Assembly (NCBI GenBank): GCA_934446675.1
Contig: CAKSEL010000007.1
Span: 67,549 to 131,548 of the forward strand
Reading direction: 5' to 3'
Source: an uncultured Eubacteriales bacterium
GTDB taxonomy: Bacteria; Bacillota; Clostridia; Oscillospirales; CAG-382
Length of the DNA: 64,000 nucleotides
Shown here piece by piece: positions 45,488 through 53,874 of the stretch; the stretch's first letter is position 1; every line of letters starts with the position of its first letter. The notes under the pieces are model-generated. The model was given only the letters and a program-made list of their open reading frames with translations. It was not told where the DNA came from and did not search any database. Position numbers and translations under genes: made by a program.

Positions 45488-46072
45488 ATGCTTTACGGAA
45501 AAGCGGTATTCTCCGTTCTTATCGTATCCGGCTCTCAGAAAGGCGCGGATTTCGTAACGGAGATACTCGACAGCAACATTTTTACTCCGATCTCCTGCGC
45601 AAAAGGCGGCGCCGAGGCACGCAGAAAGATGTCGGAATGCGAATACGATATTGTAATAATAAATACTCCCCTAACAGACGAATTCGGTCACGAACTCGCG
45701 CTTCACGCCGCGGAAAAGGCAAGCGGAACAATTCTTCTCGTCAAGAACGAAATTTTCGACGAGGTATGCTCGCGCGTTGAGGACAGCGGTGTGCTGACTA
45801 TCTCAAAGCCCGTATCAAGACAGCTTTTCTACCAGACCGCAAAGCTTATAATCGCCCAAAACGGCAGACTTGCAAACCTTGAGCGCGAAAACAGAAAGCT
45901 GCTTACAAAGCTTCAGGAACAGACCGTTATCTCGCGTGCAAAGTGCGTGCTTATAGAGGTTCTTCATATGACGGAGTCGCAGGCTCACCACTACATCGAA
46001 AAGCAGTCCATGGACATGAGAACCACCAAAGCAGGCACCGCCGAGGACATTATCAGAACCTACTGCGGTTAA
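45488..46072 (+). CDS. ANTAR-domain antiterminator with pseudo-receiver
   Basis: The 194-residue protein has a receiver-like N-half (FSVLIVSGSQKGADFVTEIL...) and a C-terminal ANTAR three-helix RNA-binding domain (ISRAKCVLIEVLHMTESQAHHYIEKQSMDM, core features AKCVLIEVLHMTE and A-x-x-YI). ANTAR proteins bind paired hairpins in mRNA leaders and prevent termination, usually of nitrogen genes. The normal phospho-acceptor Asp after the third strand is replaced in VIINTPLTDEF, so it probably is not switched by phosphorylation. Direct pairing with glnA suggests control by glutamine synthetase or glutamine. Confidence 0.88.
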   Translation: MLYGKAVFSVLIVSGSQKGADFVTEILDSNIFTPISCAKGGAEARRKMSECEYDIVIINTPLTDEFGHELALHAAEKASGTILLVKNEIFDEVCSRVEDSGVLTISKPVSRQLFYQTAKLIIAQNGRLANLERENRKLLTKLQEQTVISRAKCVLIEVLHMTESQAHHYIEKQSMDMRTTKAGTAEDIIRTYCG

Positions 46073-46198
46073 GCAAAGACTTTACAAAAAGCTAAGAAAT
46101 CTAAAACACAAGTTAAGATTAATATATACATTCCTCTCCGATATGCGTATTATAGTATTGAACTGCGGTTCATATTAAGAATTTCGGAGGACAGCAAA

Positions 46199-47020
46199 AT
46201 GATAAAATTTGAAATACCCGGACATGAGCACAGTCTTCTTCCCGACGGTGCGGAATACACACTCGCCTGGAGCGACGAATTCGACGGCGACACTCTCGAC
46301 AGAACCAAGTGGGACTACCGCCTTTCAATGATGGGCAAAAGACACCCTGCATGGACGGACAAAGGCGTGACGCTTGACGGAAACAGCAACGCCGTATTTA
46401 CCCTTATCGAAGAAAACGGTATGCCTGTAAGCTCTCAGCTTCAGACAGGCTACAACTTCATGGACGAACCCGTAGAAAAAACGACGTTCGGCGTTGACCA
46501 TATTCAGTGGAACATAGGAAAGCTCAAAAGAAATCTCTATACCCACAAATACGGCTATTACGAATGCCGCTGCCGTCTGCAGCAAAAGGACGGCTGGTGG
46601 AGCGCATTCTGGATCCAGTCGCCCATTATAGGCGCGTCGCTCGATCCTGCCGACACCGGCGTTGAGGTAGATATAATGGAATCCTTCAAGCCCGGAGAGA
46701 TAGTCGAACACAACGTATTTCACGGCGGCTACGGCAAAGACAACGCGAGAGATACCGCAAGCAAGCCGTCAACGCTCGACAAGACCGTATTTCACCGTTT
46801 CGGACTGCTGTTTGACGAAACCGGCTACACTTTCTACATTGACGGCAAAGAGGACGGCAAAGTTACAAAGAACATCTCCGGTCACGACGAATTTATACTC
46901 ATAACCACAGAAGTATCGGGCTACCGTTCGGAAAACCATATGCCTACCGAACAGGCGCGCGCGGCAGTCGGAGATACATTCCTTGTAGATTACGTAAGGG
47001 TATTCGACATCAAAAAATAA
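46199..47020 (+). CDS. GH16-family beta-glucanase-like protein, no signal peptide
   Basis: The 273-residue protein has the GH16 jelly-roll pattern: LAWSDEFDGDTLDRTKW, YGYYECRCRLQQKDGWWSAFWI and the active-site motif GVEVDIMES (E-x-D-x-x-E). FHRFGLLFDETGYTFYIDG follows. Family members cut beta-1,3/1,4-glucans, agarose, carrageenan or porphyran. No signal peptide is seen, so it may act in the cytoplasm on imported oligosaccharides, which is unusual. GGAGG precedes ATG. It is the first of three closely spaced genes. Confidence 0.88.
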   Translation: MIKFEIPGHEHSLLPDGAEYTLAWSDEFDGDTLDRTKWDYRLSMMGKRHPAWTDKGVTLDGNSNAVFTLIEENGMPVSSQLQTGYNFMDEPVEKTTFGVDHIQWNIGKLKRNLYTHKYGYYECRCRLQQKDGWWSAFWIQSPIIGASLDPADTGVEVDIMESFKPGEIVEHNVFHGGYGKDNARDTASKPSTLDKTVFHRFGLLFDETGYTFYIDGKEDGKVTKNISGHDEFILITTEVSGYRSENHMPTEQARAAVGDTFLVDYVRVFDIKK

Positions 47021-47054
47021 TGACACTTCAAAATCATGTTGGGAGGCAGCGCCT

Positions 47055-47570
47055 TTGAAACAGCTTATGAGTCTGTTTGAAACATATCCGCAGAAACTCA
47101 CCGAATACACGCTTATGTGCGAAAGACTTGACAGACAAAAGCTCTGCGCATACATAGACCGCGAAAAAAGGCTCTGCGAAAGTCTTGCATGGCTCGGAAA
47201 GACTGTAAACATAACCATGGACAGACCGATAGGCGCACTCCACCCAAAGCACCCCGAAATAATCTATCCAATAAATTACGGCTACATTCCCGGAGTTATC
47301 GGCGGAGACGGAGAAGAACTTGACGTCTATCTTTACGGTGCGGACACTCCGCTTAACAACGCCGTATGCACGGTCGCCGGCATTATACACAGGCTCGACG
47401 ACAACGAGGACAAGCTGTTTGCAATTATCGGAGGTACCGCAGAAAATATACCGACAGCAAAAGAAATGCGCGATATATGCCATTTTCAGGAGCAGTTCCA
47501 TTCGTCGCAGATAATAAGATTTCGCGACAGGGCGGTATATGAAGGAGATAATTTTTCATGGCAAGATTAA
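47055..47570 (+). CDS. Inorganic pyrophosphatase-like protein with N-terminal extension
   Basis: The 171-residue protein has a helical N-third and then a short PPase-like barrel: GKTVNITMDRPIGALHPKHP, YPINYGYIPGVIGGDGEELDVYLYG (parts YPINYGYIPG and DGEELDVYL match the metal-binding loop DGDPLD of family I, with one acidic change) and IIHRLDDNEDKLFAI. It starts at TTG, with GGGAGG eight bases upstream. Such proteins are often called inorganic pyrophosphatase in Clostridia, but the core is short and activity is unproven. It overlaps the NUDIX gene by 13 bases. Confidence 0.75.
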   Translation: MKQLMSLFETYPQKLTEYTLMCERLDRQKLCAYIDREKRLCESLAWLGKTVNITMDRPIGALHPKHPEIIYPINYGYIPGVIGGDGEELDVYLYGADTPLNNAVCTVAGIIHRLDDNEDKLFAIIGGTAENIPTAKEMRDICHFQEQFHSSQIIRFRDRAVYEGDNFSWQD

Positions 47571-48031
47571 GTCCCGGCGCGGAATTTACAAACATGGTGA
47601 TGATACAGAACCCCGACAACGGCGAAGTTCTCGTACAGCGCCGCAGAATATCGTGGAAAGGCGTTGCTTTTCCCGGCGGACACGCCGAGGTCGGCGAGAG
47701 CTTTTACGATTCGGCTGTGCGCGAGATAAAAGAAGAAACGGGACTTGACGTAAAAAATCTCAAATGCTGCGGAATAGTACACTGGTGCAATACAAAAACC
47801 GGCATACGCTACATTGTTTTTCTGTACAGAACAAGCGACTATTCCGGCACCCTTATTTCCGAAACTCCCGAAGGAGAGGTTTTCTGGACATCTCTCCAAA
47901 GCATGAAAACACTCGGACTTTCCCCGAACATGGAAAAATATCTCGATATATTCACGCAAAGCACTTTTACCGAGTTTTTCGGCTCACACGACGGCGAAAA
48001 CGACCGCAAATGCACGTATACCGAGTGCTGA
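47558..48031 (+). CDS. NUDIX hydrolase, 8-oxo-dGTP diphosphatase-like
   Basis: The 157-residue protein has a complete NUDIX box, GGHAEVGESFYDSAVREIKEETGL in pattern (the G-x5-E-x7-R-E-x2-E-E-x-G core is intact). NMVMIQNPDNGEVLVQRR and WKGVAFPGGH fit MutT/YtkD-like housecleaning enzymes. GGAG precedes the ATG within the end of the PPase-like gene. Both products would handle nucleotide and pyrophosphate by-products. Confidence 0.9.
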   Translation: MARLSPGAEFTNMVMIQNPDNGEVLVQRRRISWKGVAFPGGHAEVGESFYDSAVREIKEETGLDVKNLKCCGIVHWCNTKTGIRYIVFLYRTSDYSGTLISETPEGEVFWTSLQSMKTLGLSPNMEKYLDIFTQSTFTEFFGSHDGENDRKCTYTEC

Positions 48032-48054
48032 AAACTTATTTGCAATAAAAAACG

Positions 48055-48096
48055 ACCGTTCGGACGAGAAAAAACTTCAGCCGGACGGTATTTTTA
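48055..48096 (+). terminator. Terminator of the GH16-PPase-NUDIX operon
   Basis: ACCGTTCGG (48055-48063) pairs with CCGGACGGT (48081-48089, one G-T pair), then ATTTTTA. Confidence 0.7.
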
Positions 48097-48122
48097 TGAC
48101 TTTTTCGCGCCTTTTGAGCATG

Positions 48123-48157
48123 AGAAAACCGTCCCGGATTTTACTCGCAGGACGGTT
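48123..48157 (-). terminator. Terminator after microprotein 1
   Basis: Minus-strand AACCGTCC (48157-48150) pairs with GGGACGGTT, followed by TTCTC. It lies about 75 bases after the microprotein stop; the T-run is weak. Confidence 0.5.
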
Positions 48158-48229
48158 CCCCAAAATTAAGAAGAGTGTGATTATGAAAACTGCTTTAAGC
48201 AGGATTCGATATTTCGATTGCCGCGGCTG

Positions 48230-48355
48230 TCATTTAAACAGTTCGGTAACGCTTATAAGAGTATCGTTGTCTTCCTCGGTACCACTTGCAAGCAGTATAT
48301 CTGAGGAAAGCACCTCTATCTCCTGTATTTCGGGAGAAATGTAGTTCTTTTTCAT
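48230..48355 (-). CDS. Microprotein 1, partner of secreted paralogue 2
   Basis: This 41-residue open frame begins MKKNYISPEIQEIEVLSSDI and ends DTLISVTELFK. It starts 12 bases after the stop of the secreted protein at 48368, and the intervening TAAGGAG gives a strong ribosome site. A second, clearly related frame (53743-53859) sits in the same place behind paralogue 3, sharing K-Y-x-S-P, S-D-[IV]-L-x-x-S, N-D-T-x-I and E-L-F. Conservation plus identical context make it a real gene. No signal peptide or membrane helix is seen. It resembles the very common uncharacterised clostridial peptides of the form MKKxYxxPxVEVxxL; function unknown. Confidence 0.85.
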   Translation of the reverse strand: MKKNYISPEIQEIEVLSSDILLASGTEEDNDTLISVTELFK

Positions 48356-48367
48356 GCTGTGTTCTCC

Positions 48368-51352
48368 TTATTTAAGAATTACGGCGTTAAGAGTGGATTC
48401 TTTTGCGGCACCGTAGAATACATCTCCGCTTTCGGTATACTTGATGTAAGGTCTTGCGACGATAACATCATTTCCCATACCTTCGGGTATTCCCGTTACA
48501 ACGCCGGAGAATACTATAGTAGAACCGTCGTTTGTAAGCCATTTGTCAATTACTTCGTTGTCGGTTGTCTTGCCGAATGCGATCGCAGAAACAAATGTCT
48601 TTCCGGTGCTGTTATCAAGTTTAAAGGTAAGCTCGCTGTCGCCGATAGTAACTTTTCTTGCAACTATCCAGCCGTATTCAACAGCCTGACCTTTCTGTTC
48701 CGCAGTAACGGAAGCCTTAAAGCGTATGCCGGAATGTACTTCGCTGTAATCAATTTCATCTGCGGTTTTGGGATCCAGATCCGTAATAATCGTAACTGCC
48801 GCGCTTGTTGCCTCGCCGTTTGCACTTACAAGTGACGGAATTTCAAATTCTGCCGCGTCGGACGCGAGTGTAAGGATAACGGTGTTTCCGCTTATTTTGA
48901 GAGATTTTACGTTGCCGTCAAAATACTTGGTGTAGTAAGCCTCGAGAGCCTTTGCGGTATCTTCGTAGATTCCGTCGGGATATGTTACGGTTACGCTTAC
49001 CTTGCTGATGATAGTTACGGTAGGCGCGGTTGCCTGTGCAAGAGGTTTGTGATATAAACCGTTGTATGCAAGTTTAAATGTTCCCTTTGAGCCCGTGCTG
49101 TGCCACAAATCGGGATAATTTACGCTGACTATCTTTGCAAGCTGTTCCATATCACGCGCGTCATCAGAATGGAAAGCAAACTGATTATAGTAATCAGTCC
49201 ATTCGCCGCCGGTTACGTTAACCTGAGATTTGCTCGAATCAACAAGGCAGTTAGCAGAAATAACGCCGCCGTCTGCATTTACCAATCTGATCTGAACATA
49301 CTCGTCAGCACCGGGATTAAACTTTTCCACATATGTGTAAAGAGCATCTGCAACAACGTCGCTTGTTCTCGTTCCCTGACGTGCCGATCCGTTTACATTT
49401 ATGTAGCTAATACCGGTTGTTTCGTCGGTAATAACATTAGCACTTCCGGACGCGTCATAGAACCAGTCCTTTATACCGTAAGGTACGCTGAAATAATCTA
49501 TGACTTCTCTTTCAATAGTCACTTCAGCAGCATTGTATGCCTTATCGGTTGCTTTATTTGCAAGTTTGGGAAGAGTTACAGATGTGCAGGTGCTTGTTAC
49601 GGTAATTTCTATCGTGCCCACGCCGTTATCTTCCGTATAAACAGCCTTTGTTGCACCGTCTCCGAAGAAAAGTGCAGGATATGCGCAGAGAGCTTTCGCG
49701 GTAGCTGCGTCAATGCCTTCGGGCACGGTTACTGTTACGGTCGAACCGTTTACAGCATAGGTGTAATCTATGGTATCGTCAGGCATAAAGTATATTCTGA
49801 AATTATCGAAAAATGTGTTTGTGAGGTAAGGTGTCTTAGTGAGATCGGCTCTTGAAACGGGAGTAAACGCTATGCCGCTTGCGCTTTCCACGTCAAGCTG
49901 AGTGCCGCTCGTAGCTTTAATCGTAGCCGGAACCTTAAATGTGTTCTCTCTCTTATACCACTGCGATTTTGTTGATATCGTTGCAAAGTTTCCGGATGTT
50001 GTGCCGGCAACCGTTGAGCCGTTGTAAAGAGCATAGCCGGTAATGCTTGCTATTGATGCCGATGTGACCGGCTGAAATTCTTCAACCGAGTAGTAATATA
50101 CACCGTTAGCAGTGCGCGGAGAATTGAAATAAATGTAGTTGTGCGGATAGTTACCGGAGTCTTTAAATCCAATCTTAAAATATTTGTTTCCAAATCTGTC
50201 GGTATCAATCGCGCGGTTATCGTTTGAACTTGAGTTATAGCTTATCTTTACAAAATCATTGTATTCTCCGCTCGGAGTTGTATCAAGATTGTCGAAGTCA
50301 AGATTGAGGAGCTGTGCGCCTCTTCTGAGAGTGATAAAATCGGCAATTTCGACGCTCTTTACTGCATACGAAGCCGTTGCGTCTGCATTTACGAGAGACG
50401 GAAGTGAAAGAGTTATGAGCTTTTGCTTTGCCGCCTCGGTAAACTTAACAGTAAGAACAATTTCCGTGTCGCTTACGGCTGCGTTTGTGATGAATTCGCC
50501 GAGAGTGCCGAAATACTTTTCGGGAGCTGCCTCTATTGCAGCCTTTGCACTTGGTTCAACGCCTTCGGGAACACTTATCGTAATCGTAGGAAGATCTACG
50601 TCAACGGTATATGAAAGAGTGGGAGACGAGGTTTTTTCATAAAGTCCGAGATTATCGACAAGAACCTCTGTTTTATCTGCCGGTGCTGCAGCAAGACGCG
50701 GAGAGAACATAACCTTTGCAACAGATGTAGCAGTGCTTCCGCTCCAAGGAACATTTACGCTTGTGTCGCGTGTGTACCAGCTGTCAATAGCTTTCCACGC
50801 AGATGTGTTGTTGTATGTCTGGTTTGCACGCGCTCCGTTAGGAGCGTAATAAATGTGTCCCATATATGTATAATTGGACTCATTATCGCTTGATACATAC
50901 TGATCGGAATAAAGTGTAAAGAACTTTCCTTCCGCAGCGTTTGTGAGAACTGCTGCAAGACCGGTCTGATCCCGAGTATAGCTGGACGGAATCGAAAGAC
51001 GCACATAATGGTTTCCTGTCGTTTCGTCAGTCTCGGCTACTGCGGAAATCTGATTGCTTCCGTTCAAAGCCCATGTTGCTTTACCGTCGGCGGTAGTTTT
51101 TCCGATTATGCTTTCGCCGTCGGTATATCCGGTTTCAAAGTCCTCAAAAAAGACCTTTACGCCATAAAAAGGAGCATTATAATCTATTTCTTCCTCGGAA
51201 AGTGCAGCCTTATCCGCAAGCGAAATTTTAATACCCCCCCCTGTTTCTGTTATTTCTTCACTGTTTTCGGTAACTTCAACCGTGGGTGCAGCAAATCCGA
51301 CAGTCGAAAAAACAGTAAGGGCAGCGAGAATGAACGCCAAAATCTTTTTCAT
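48368..51352 (-). CDS. Secreted repeat protein, paralogue 2
   Basis: The 994-residue protein begins with a signal peptide (MKKILAFILAALTVFSTVGF, AAPTVEVTEN). Three large segments, beginning at YGVKVFFEDFETGY, RRGAQLLNLDFDNLD and YGIKDWFYDASG, alternate with three small modules of the type P-T-I-T-I-x-V-P-E-G-V-E...YFG...LPSLVNADA. The C-terminal domain (from about 870) has GIRFKASVTAEQ, YGWIVARKV, VVTGIPEGMGNDVIVARPYI and FYGAAKESTLNAVILK. No cell-wall sorting signal or SLH domain is seen. AAAGGAG precedes ATG. Role unknown, possibly glycan binding at the cell surface. Confidence 0.85.
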   Translation of the reverse strand: MKKILAFILAALTVFSTVGFAAPTVEVTENSEEITETGGGIKISLADKAALSEEEIDYNAPFYGVKVFFEDFETGYTDGESIIGKTTADGKATWALNGSNQISAVAETDETTGNHYVRLSIPSSYTRDQTGLAAVLTNAAEGKFFTLYSDQYVSSDNESNYTYMGHIYYAPNGARANQTYNNTSAWKAIDSWYTRDTSVNVPWSGSTATSVAKVMFSPRLAAAPADKTEVLVDNLGLYEKTSSPTLSYTVDVDLPTITISVPEGVEPSAKAAIEAAPEKYFGTLGEFITNAAVSDTEIVLTVKFTEAAKQKLITLSLPSLVNADATASYAVKSVEIADFITLRRGAQLLNLDFDNLDTTPSGEYNDFVKISYNSSSNDNRAIDTDRFGNKYFKIGFKDSGNYPHNYIYFNSPRTANGVYYYSVEEFQPVTSASIASITGYALYNGSTVAGTTSGNFATISTKSQWYKRENTFKVPATIKATSGTQLDVESASGIAFTPVSRADLTKTPYLTNTFFDNFRIYFMPDDTIDYTYAVNGSTVTVTVPEGIDAATAKALCAYPALFFGDGATKAVYTEDNGVGTIEITVTSTCTSVTLPKLANKATDKAYNAAEVTIEREVIDYFSVPYGIKDWFYDASGSANVITDETTGISYINVNGSARQGTRTSDVVADALYTYVEKFNPGADEYVQIRLVNADGGVISANCLVDSSKSQVNVTGGEWTDYYNQFAFHSDDARDMEQLAKIVSVNYPDLWHSTGSKGTFKLAYNGLYHKPLAQATAPTVTIISKVSVTVTYPDGIYEDTAKALEAYYTKYFDGNVKSLKISGNTVILTLASDAAEFEIPSLVSANGEATSAAVTIITDLDPKTADEIDYSEVHSGIRFKASVTAEQKGQAVEYGWIVARKVTIGDSELTFKLDNSTGKTFVSAIAFGKTTDNEVIDKWLTNDGSTIVFSGVVTGIPEGMGNDVIVARPYIKYTESGDVFYGAAKESTLNAVILK

Positions 51353-51388
51353 GTTTTCGTGCTCTCCTTTTGTATAATATTTTTATTG

Positions 51389-51459
51389 ATGTATCGCTCA
51401 TATGAACGTGATAACGATACATTTCACCTTCATTATACCGTTTAAGAGTGAAAAATCAA
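51389..51459 (-). promoter_or_regulatory. Promoter and leader hairpin of secreted paralogue 2
   Basis: Minus-strand TTGATT (51459-51454), 16 bases and TATAAT (51437-51432). The leader then contains ATGTATCG (51422-51415) pairing with CGATACAT (51396-51389), an 8-bp stem and a possible operator or mRNA hairpin. Confidence 0.65.
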
Positions 51460-51542
51460 GATGTTTCGGAAAACTTCATTCTCGGTTTACCGCATATTTA
51501 CACTAATTAAATATAATTTGTGTTTATTTGCGATTTAGTTTT

Positions 51543-52622
51543 TCAAATAGTTATATAATTCAAAACGATTTTATGCATATCCGACAATTTTTGTTCTATA
51601 TCGGCAGCCAATTTTAGTTGAGTTCGCGCACGGTCGAGGTTATGATGCGGTCTGTGAACCTTAAAATAGGTATCTCCGTTAAGATGATCCGCAAGAAAAC
51701 GTATTCCGCACTCGTAAGTCATAATAAGCGCGCTTTCGGGCAGAAGATCAATTTCCGCACGCGTTAAGCACCCCGCAGTCTCGGAAAGAAATCCGCGCGT
51801 AAAAGCCCCGAATTTATCGAGATCAAACCATACTTTTGAAAGATCGGTTTCGTCCTCCGACGCATTTGACGCGCCGAAACGCAGAGCGTCTCCGAAATCG
51901 TACAGCGCAGAACCCGGCATTACCGTGTCAAGGTCGATTACGCACAGCCCTTCGTCGGTCGTCCTGTCGAAAAGCACGTTATTGAGCTTTGTGTCGTTGT
52001 GGGTTACGCGAAGAGGTATTTCGCCGGAGGCGATTTTATCCGTAATGACGGGCGCGTACTTTGAAAGTCTTTCTGCTTCTTCAAGCTCGGCGCCAACCTC
52101 GGACAGTCTGTCTGCCGCGTTGTTCTTTACCGCGTCTTTAAGCTGATTTACGCGTTCGGTTGTGTTATGAAAGTCCTTGATTGTTTCAAAAAGCGTGTCT
52201 GCCGGATAACCGTCGAGCATTCTCTGGAATTTTCCGAAAGCCTTTGCGGCGCTGTAAAAGATCTCCGGCGTTTCGGCGGTTTCGTGCGTTACGGTGTCGG
52301 GAACATAGGTATACATACGGAAGCAGTCTCCGTCGGGCGTGCGGTAAAAGCTGTTTCCGTCCTCTGTTTTGATAACGGTCATGGTCTCACGCTTTGGATC
52401 TCCGCCGAGAGCCTCTATCTTGCGCGAAAGGAAAGACGTTACGCCGACAATGTTCTTCATGACCTCGTCGGGATTTTTGAAAATAGACGTGTTTATGCGC
52501 TGAAGAATAAACGCGGGATCCGTGCGGCATATGTAGGTGTCGTTGATGTGTCCGTTTCCGTAGGACTCGATGTCGGTATCGACTCTGAAATGCGAGCATA
52601 TTTCTCTTAATGTGTATTCCAT
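51543..52622 (-). CDS. nahK: N-acetylhexosamine 1-kinase-like (NahK) phosphotransferase
   Basis: The 359-residue APH-fold kinase closely follows the bifidobacterial NahK pattern: YGNGHINDTYICRT, FILQRINTSIF, the catalytic loop PLRVTHNDTKLNNVLFD, metal site VIDLDTVMPGSALYDFGDALRFGAS and MTYECGIRFLADHLNGDTYF. NahK phosphorylates GlcNAc/GalNAc at C1 in the lacto-N-biose/galacto-N-biose pathway that uses mucin and milk glycans. No phosphorylase or epimerase of that pathway is in the window. It lies 27 bases after an AraC gene, in one operon. Confidence 0.87.
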   Translation of the reverse strand: MEYTLREICSHFRVDTDIESYGNGHINDTYICRTDPAFILQRINTSIFKNPDEVMKNIVGVTSFLSRKIEALGGDPKRETMTVIKTEDGNSFYRTPDGDCFRMYTYVPDTVTHETAETPEIFYSAAKAFGKFQRMLDGYPADTLFETIKDFHNTTERVNQLKDAVKNNAADRLSEVGAELEEAERLSKYAPVITDKIASGEIPLRVTHNDTKLNNVLFDRTTDEGLCVIDLDTVMPGSALYDFGDALRFGASNASEDETDLSKVWFDLDKFGAFTRGFLSETAGCLTRAEIDLLPESALIMTYECGIRFLADHLNGDTYFKVHRPHHNLDRARTQLKLAADIEQKLSDMHKIVLNYITI

Positions 52623-52649
52623 AACTCTCTTCCTCTTTAATATATATAT

Positions 52650-53477
52650 TTATTCTTTATCGTATTTTGACGGAGGTATGCCGAACTGTTTGCTGAAAAC
52701 CCTGCTGAAATAGAACTGATTTGAAAATCCGAGAGCGTCGCTCGTATCCTTGACCGACTTTCCGTCAGACAGAAGCTCCGCAGCCTTGTTCATTTTCATG
52801 CGCGTAAAATATTCTATAAGTCCTATTCCGGTGCAGCACTTGAAAAGCTTTTTGAGTTTCGACGGGCTGATACAGCACTCCTTTGCAACGCCGTCAAGCG
52901 TGACGGTACCGCACAGATTGTTTTCAAGCACCGATATAATCGACGCAAACAGCCTTGAATCGGCGTCGTTGCGCGACGGAAGGCTTGCCTGTCTGCCGAG
53001 TCCCAGCAAAAACAGCTCAAGTCTGTTAAAATATTCCTGCGCGGTGTTTTTGTTTTTCATACCGCATATAATTCCGCCGTCATTCAGCTCAAACGCATTT
53101 TCTCCCGTGCGTATAAGTCCTTCAAGCACCGACATATTCTCGCGGTTTAAGCTGAGAGTTTTTTTCTCAAACTTCTTCATGCCCTCCCCGTATGCCGCAA
53201 AGGACAGAATATAGATATGCAGCTTTTGTCCGCCGAGAGAACGTATCTTGTGGAACTCCATAGGCTTGTGAAAGACCGTATCGCCCGGCGAGAGAGTATA
53301 CAGCCTGTCGTCCGCGGTTATTCCGGCGTTACCCTCCGCAACGCACACCATTTCCCAGAAATCGTGGCTTTCGCCGTCAAAGCTGAAATTCTCTGCGCGC
53401 CATGCGTCGATAATGCTTACAGCGCCTTTTACGTCTATTTGCTTTTGAACTTCAAACAATGTGTAGTTATTTTCCAT
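52650..53477 (-). CDS. AraC-family transcriptional regulator of the nahK operon
   Basis: The 275-residue protein has a cupin sensor (SHDFWEMVCVAEGNAGI and LSPGDTVFHKPMEFHKI) and a C-terminal HTH pair (CISPSKLKKLFKCCTGIGLIEYF in pattern, and ALGFSNQFYFSRVFSKQFGIPP). It heads the operon with nahK and probably responds to an amino-sugar glycan. Third AraC regulator of the window. Confidence 0.9.
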   Translation of the reverse strand: MENNYTLFEVQKQIDVKGAVSIIDAWRAENFSFDGESHDFWEMVCVAEGNAGITADDRLYTLSPGDTVFHKPMEFHKIRSLGGQKLHIYILSFAAYGEGMKKFEKKTLSLNRENMSVLEGLIRTGENAFELNDGGIICGMKNKNTAQEYFNRLELFLLGLGRQASLPSRNDADSRLFASIISVLENNLCGTVTLDGVAKECCISPSKLKKLFKCCTGIGLIEYFTRMKMNKAAELLSDGKSVKDTSDALGFSNQFYFSRVFSKQFGIPPSKYDKE

Positions 53478-53542
53478 CTTGTACCTTATTATATATATTT
53501 TAATTGTGTTTTTCTATAAAATATTCTATCGGATACGGCGCG

Positions 53543-53571
53543 ATTATATCATAAACAAACCGTTTTGTAAA
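53543..53571 (-). promoter_or_regulatory. Promoter of the AraC-nahK operon
   Basis: Minus-strand TTTACA (53571-53566), 17 bases and TATAAT (53548-53543). Confidence 0.65.
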
Positions 53572-53629
53572 GAGCGTACCGAAAAAAATAAAAAATTGAT
53601 TTTCCGGCACGTACAGACGTACAAATGCC

Positions 53630-53659
53630 AAACAAAATGCCCCGGTTTTATCCGAGGCA
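53630..53659 (-). terminator. Terminator after microprotein 2
   Basis: Minus-strand TGCCTCGG (53659-53652) pairs with CCGGGGCA (53645-53638), followed by TTTTGTTTG. A second GC-rich hairpin (CGCGGCG/CGCCGCG, about 53710) lies between it and the microprotein gene. Confidence 0.7.
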
Positions 53660-53742
53660 CGTTTGCGCCGGGTTTATCCGGCAATAGGAGAGTAAGAATA
53701 TAAGCCTGCGCGGCGTTTTACCGCCGCGTTTTTGCACAAATT

Positions 53743-53859
53743 TTAAAGAAACAGCTCCGAGGTATCTATTATAGTGTCGTTTTCGGCGCTTGACATGAGA
53801 ACGTCGGAACCTGCAAGCAAGGTTATTTCAACCGACGGTGAAGTATACTTGTTTTTCAT
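53743..53859 (-). CDS. Microprotein 2, partner of secreted paralogue 3
   Basis: This 38-residue open frame begins MKNKYTSPSVEITLLAGSDV and ends DTIIDTSELFL. It starts 15 bases after the stop of the secreted protein at 53875, with CGGAGG in the gap. It aligns end to end with microprotein 1 with one three-residue length difference. No secretion signal is seen; the conserved ends and the repeated gene order suggest co-function with the secreted partner. Function unknown. Confidence 0.85.
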   Translation of the reverse strand: MKNKYTSPSVEITLLAGSDVLMSSAENDTIIDTSELFL

Positions 53860-53874
53860 GATAATTCCTCCGTC

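Noticed and set aside
53700..53732. GC-rich hairpin with T-run as a plus-strand terminator (CGCGGCG/CGCCGCG, TTTTT)
   Set aside because: No plus-strand gene ends nearby; it probably strengthens the 3' end of the minus-strand microprotein transcript, so it is mentioned only in that entry.
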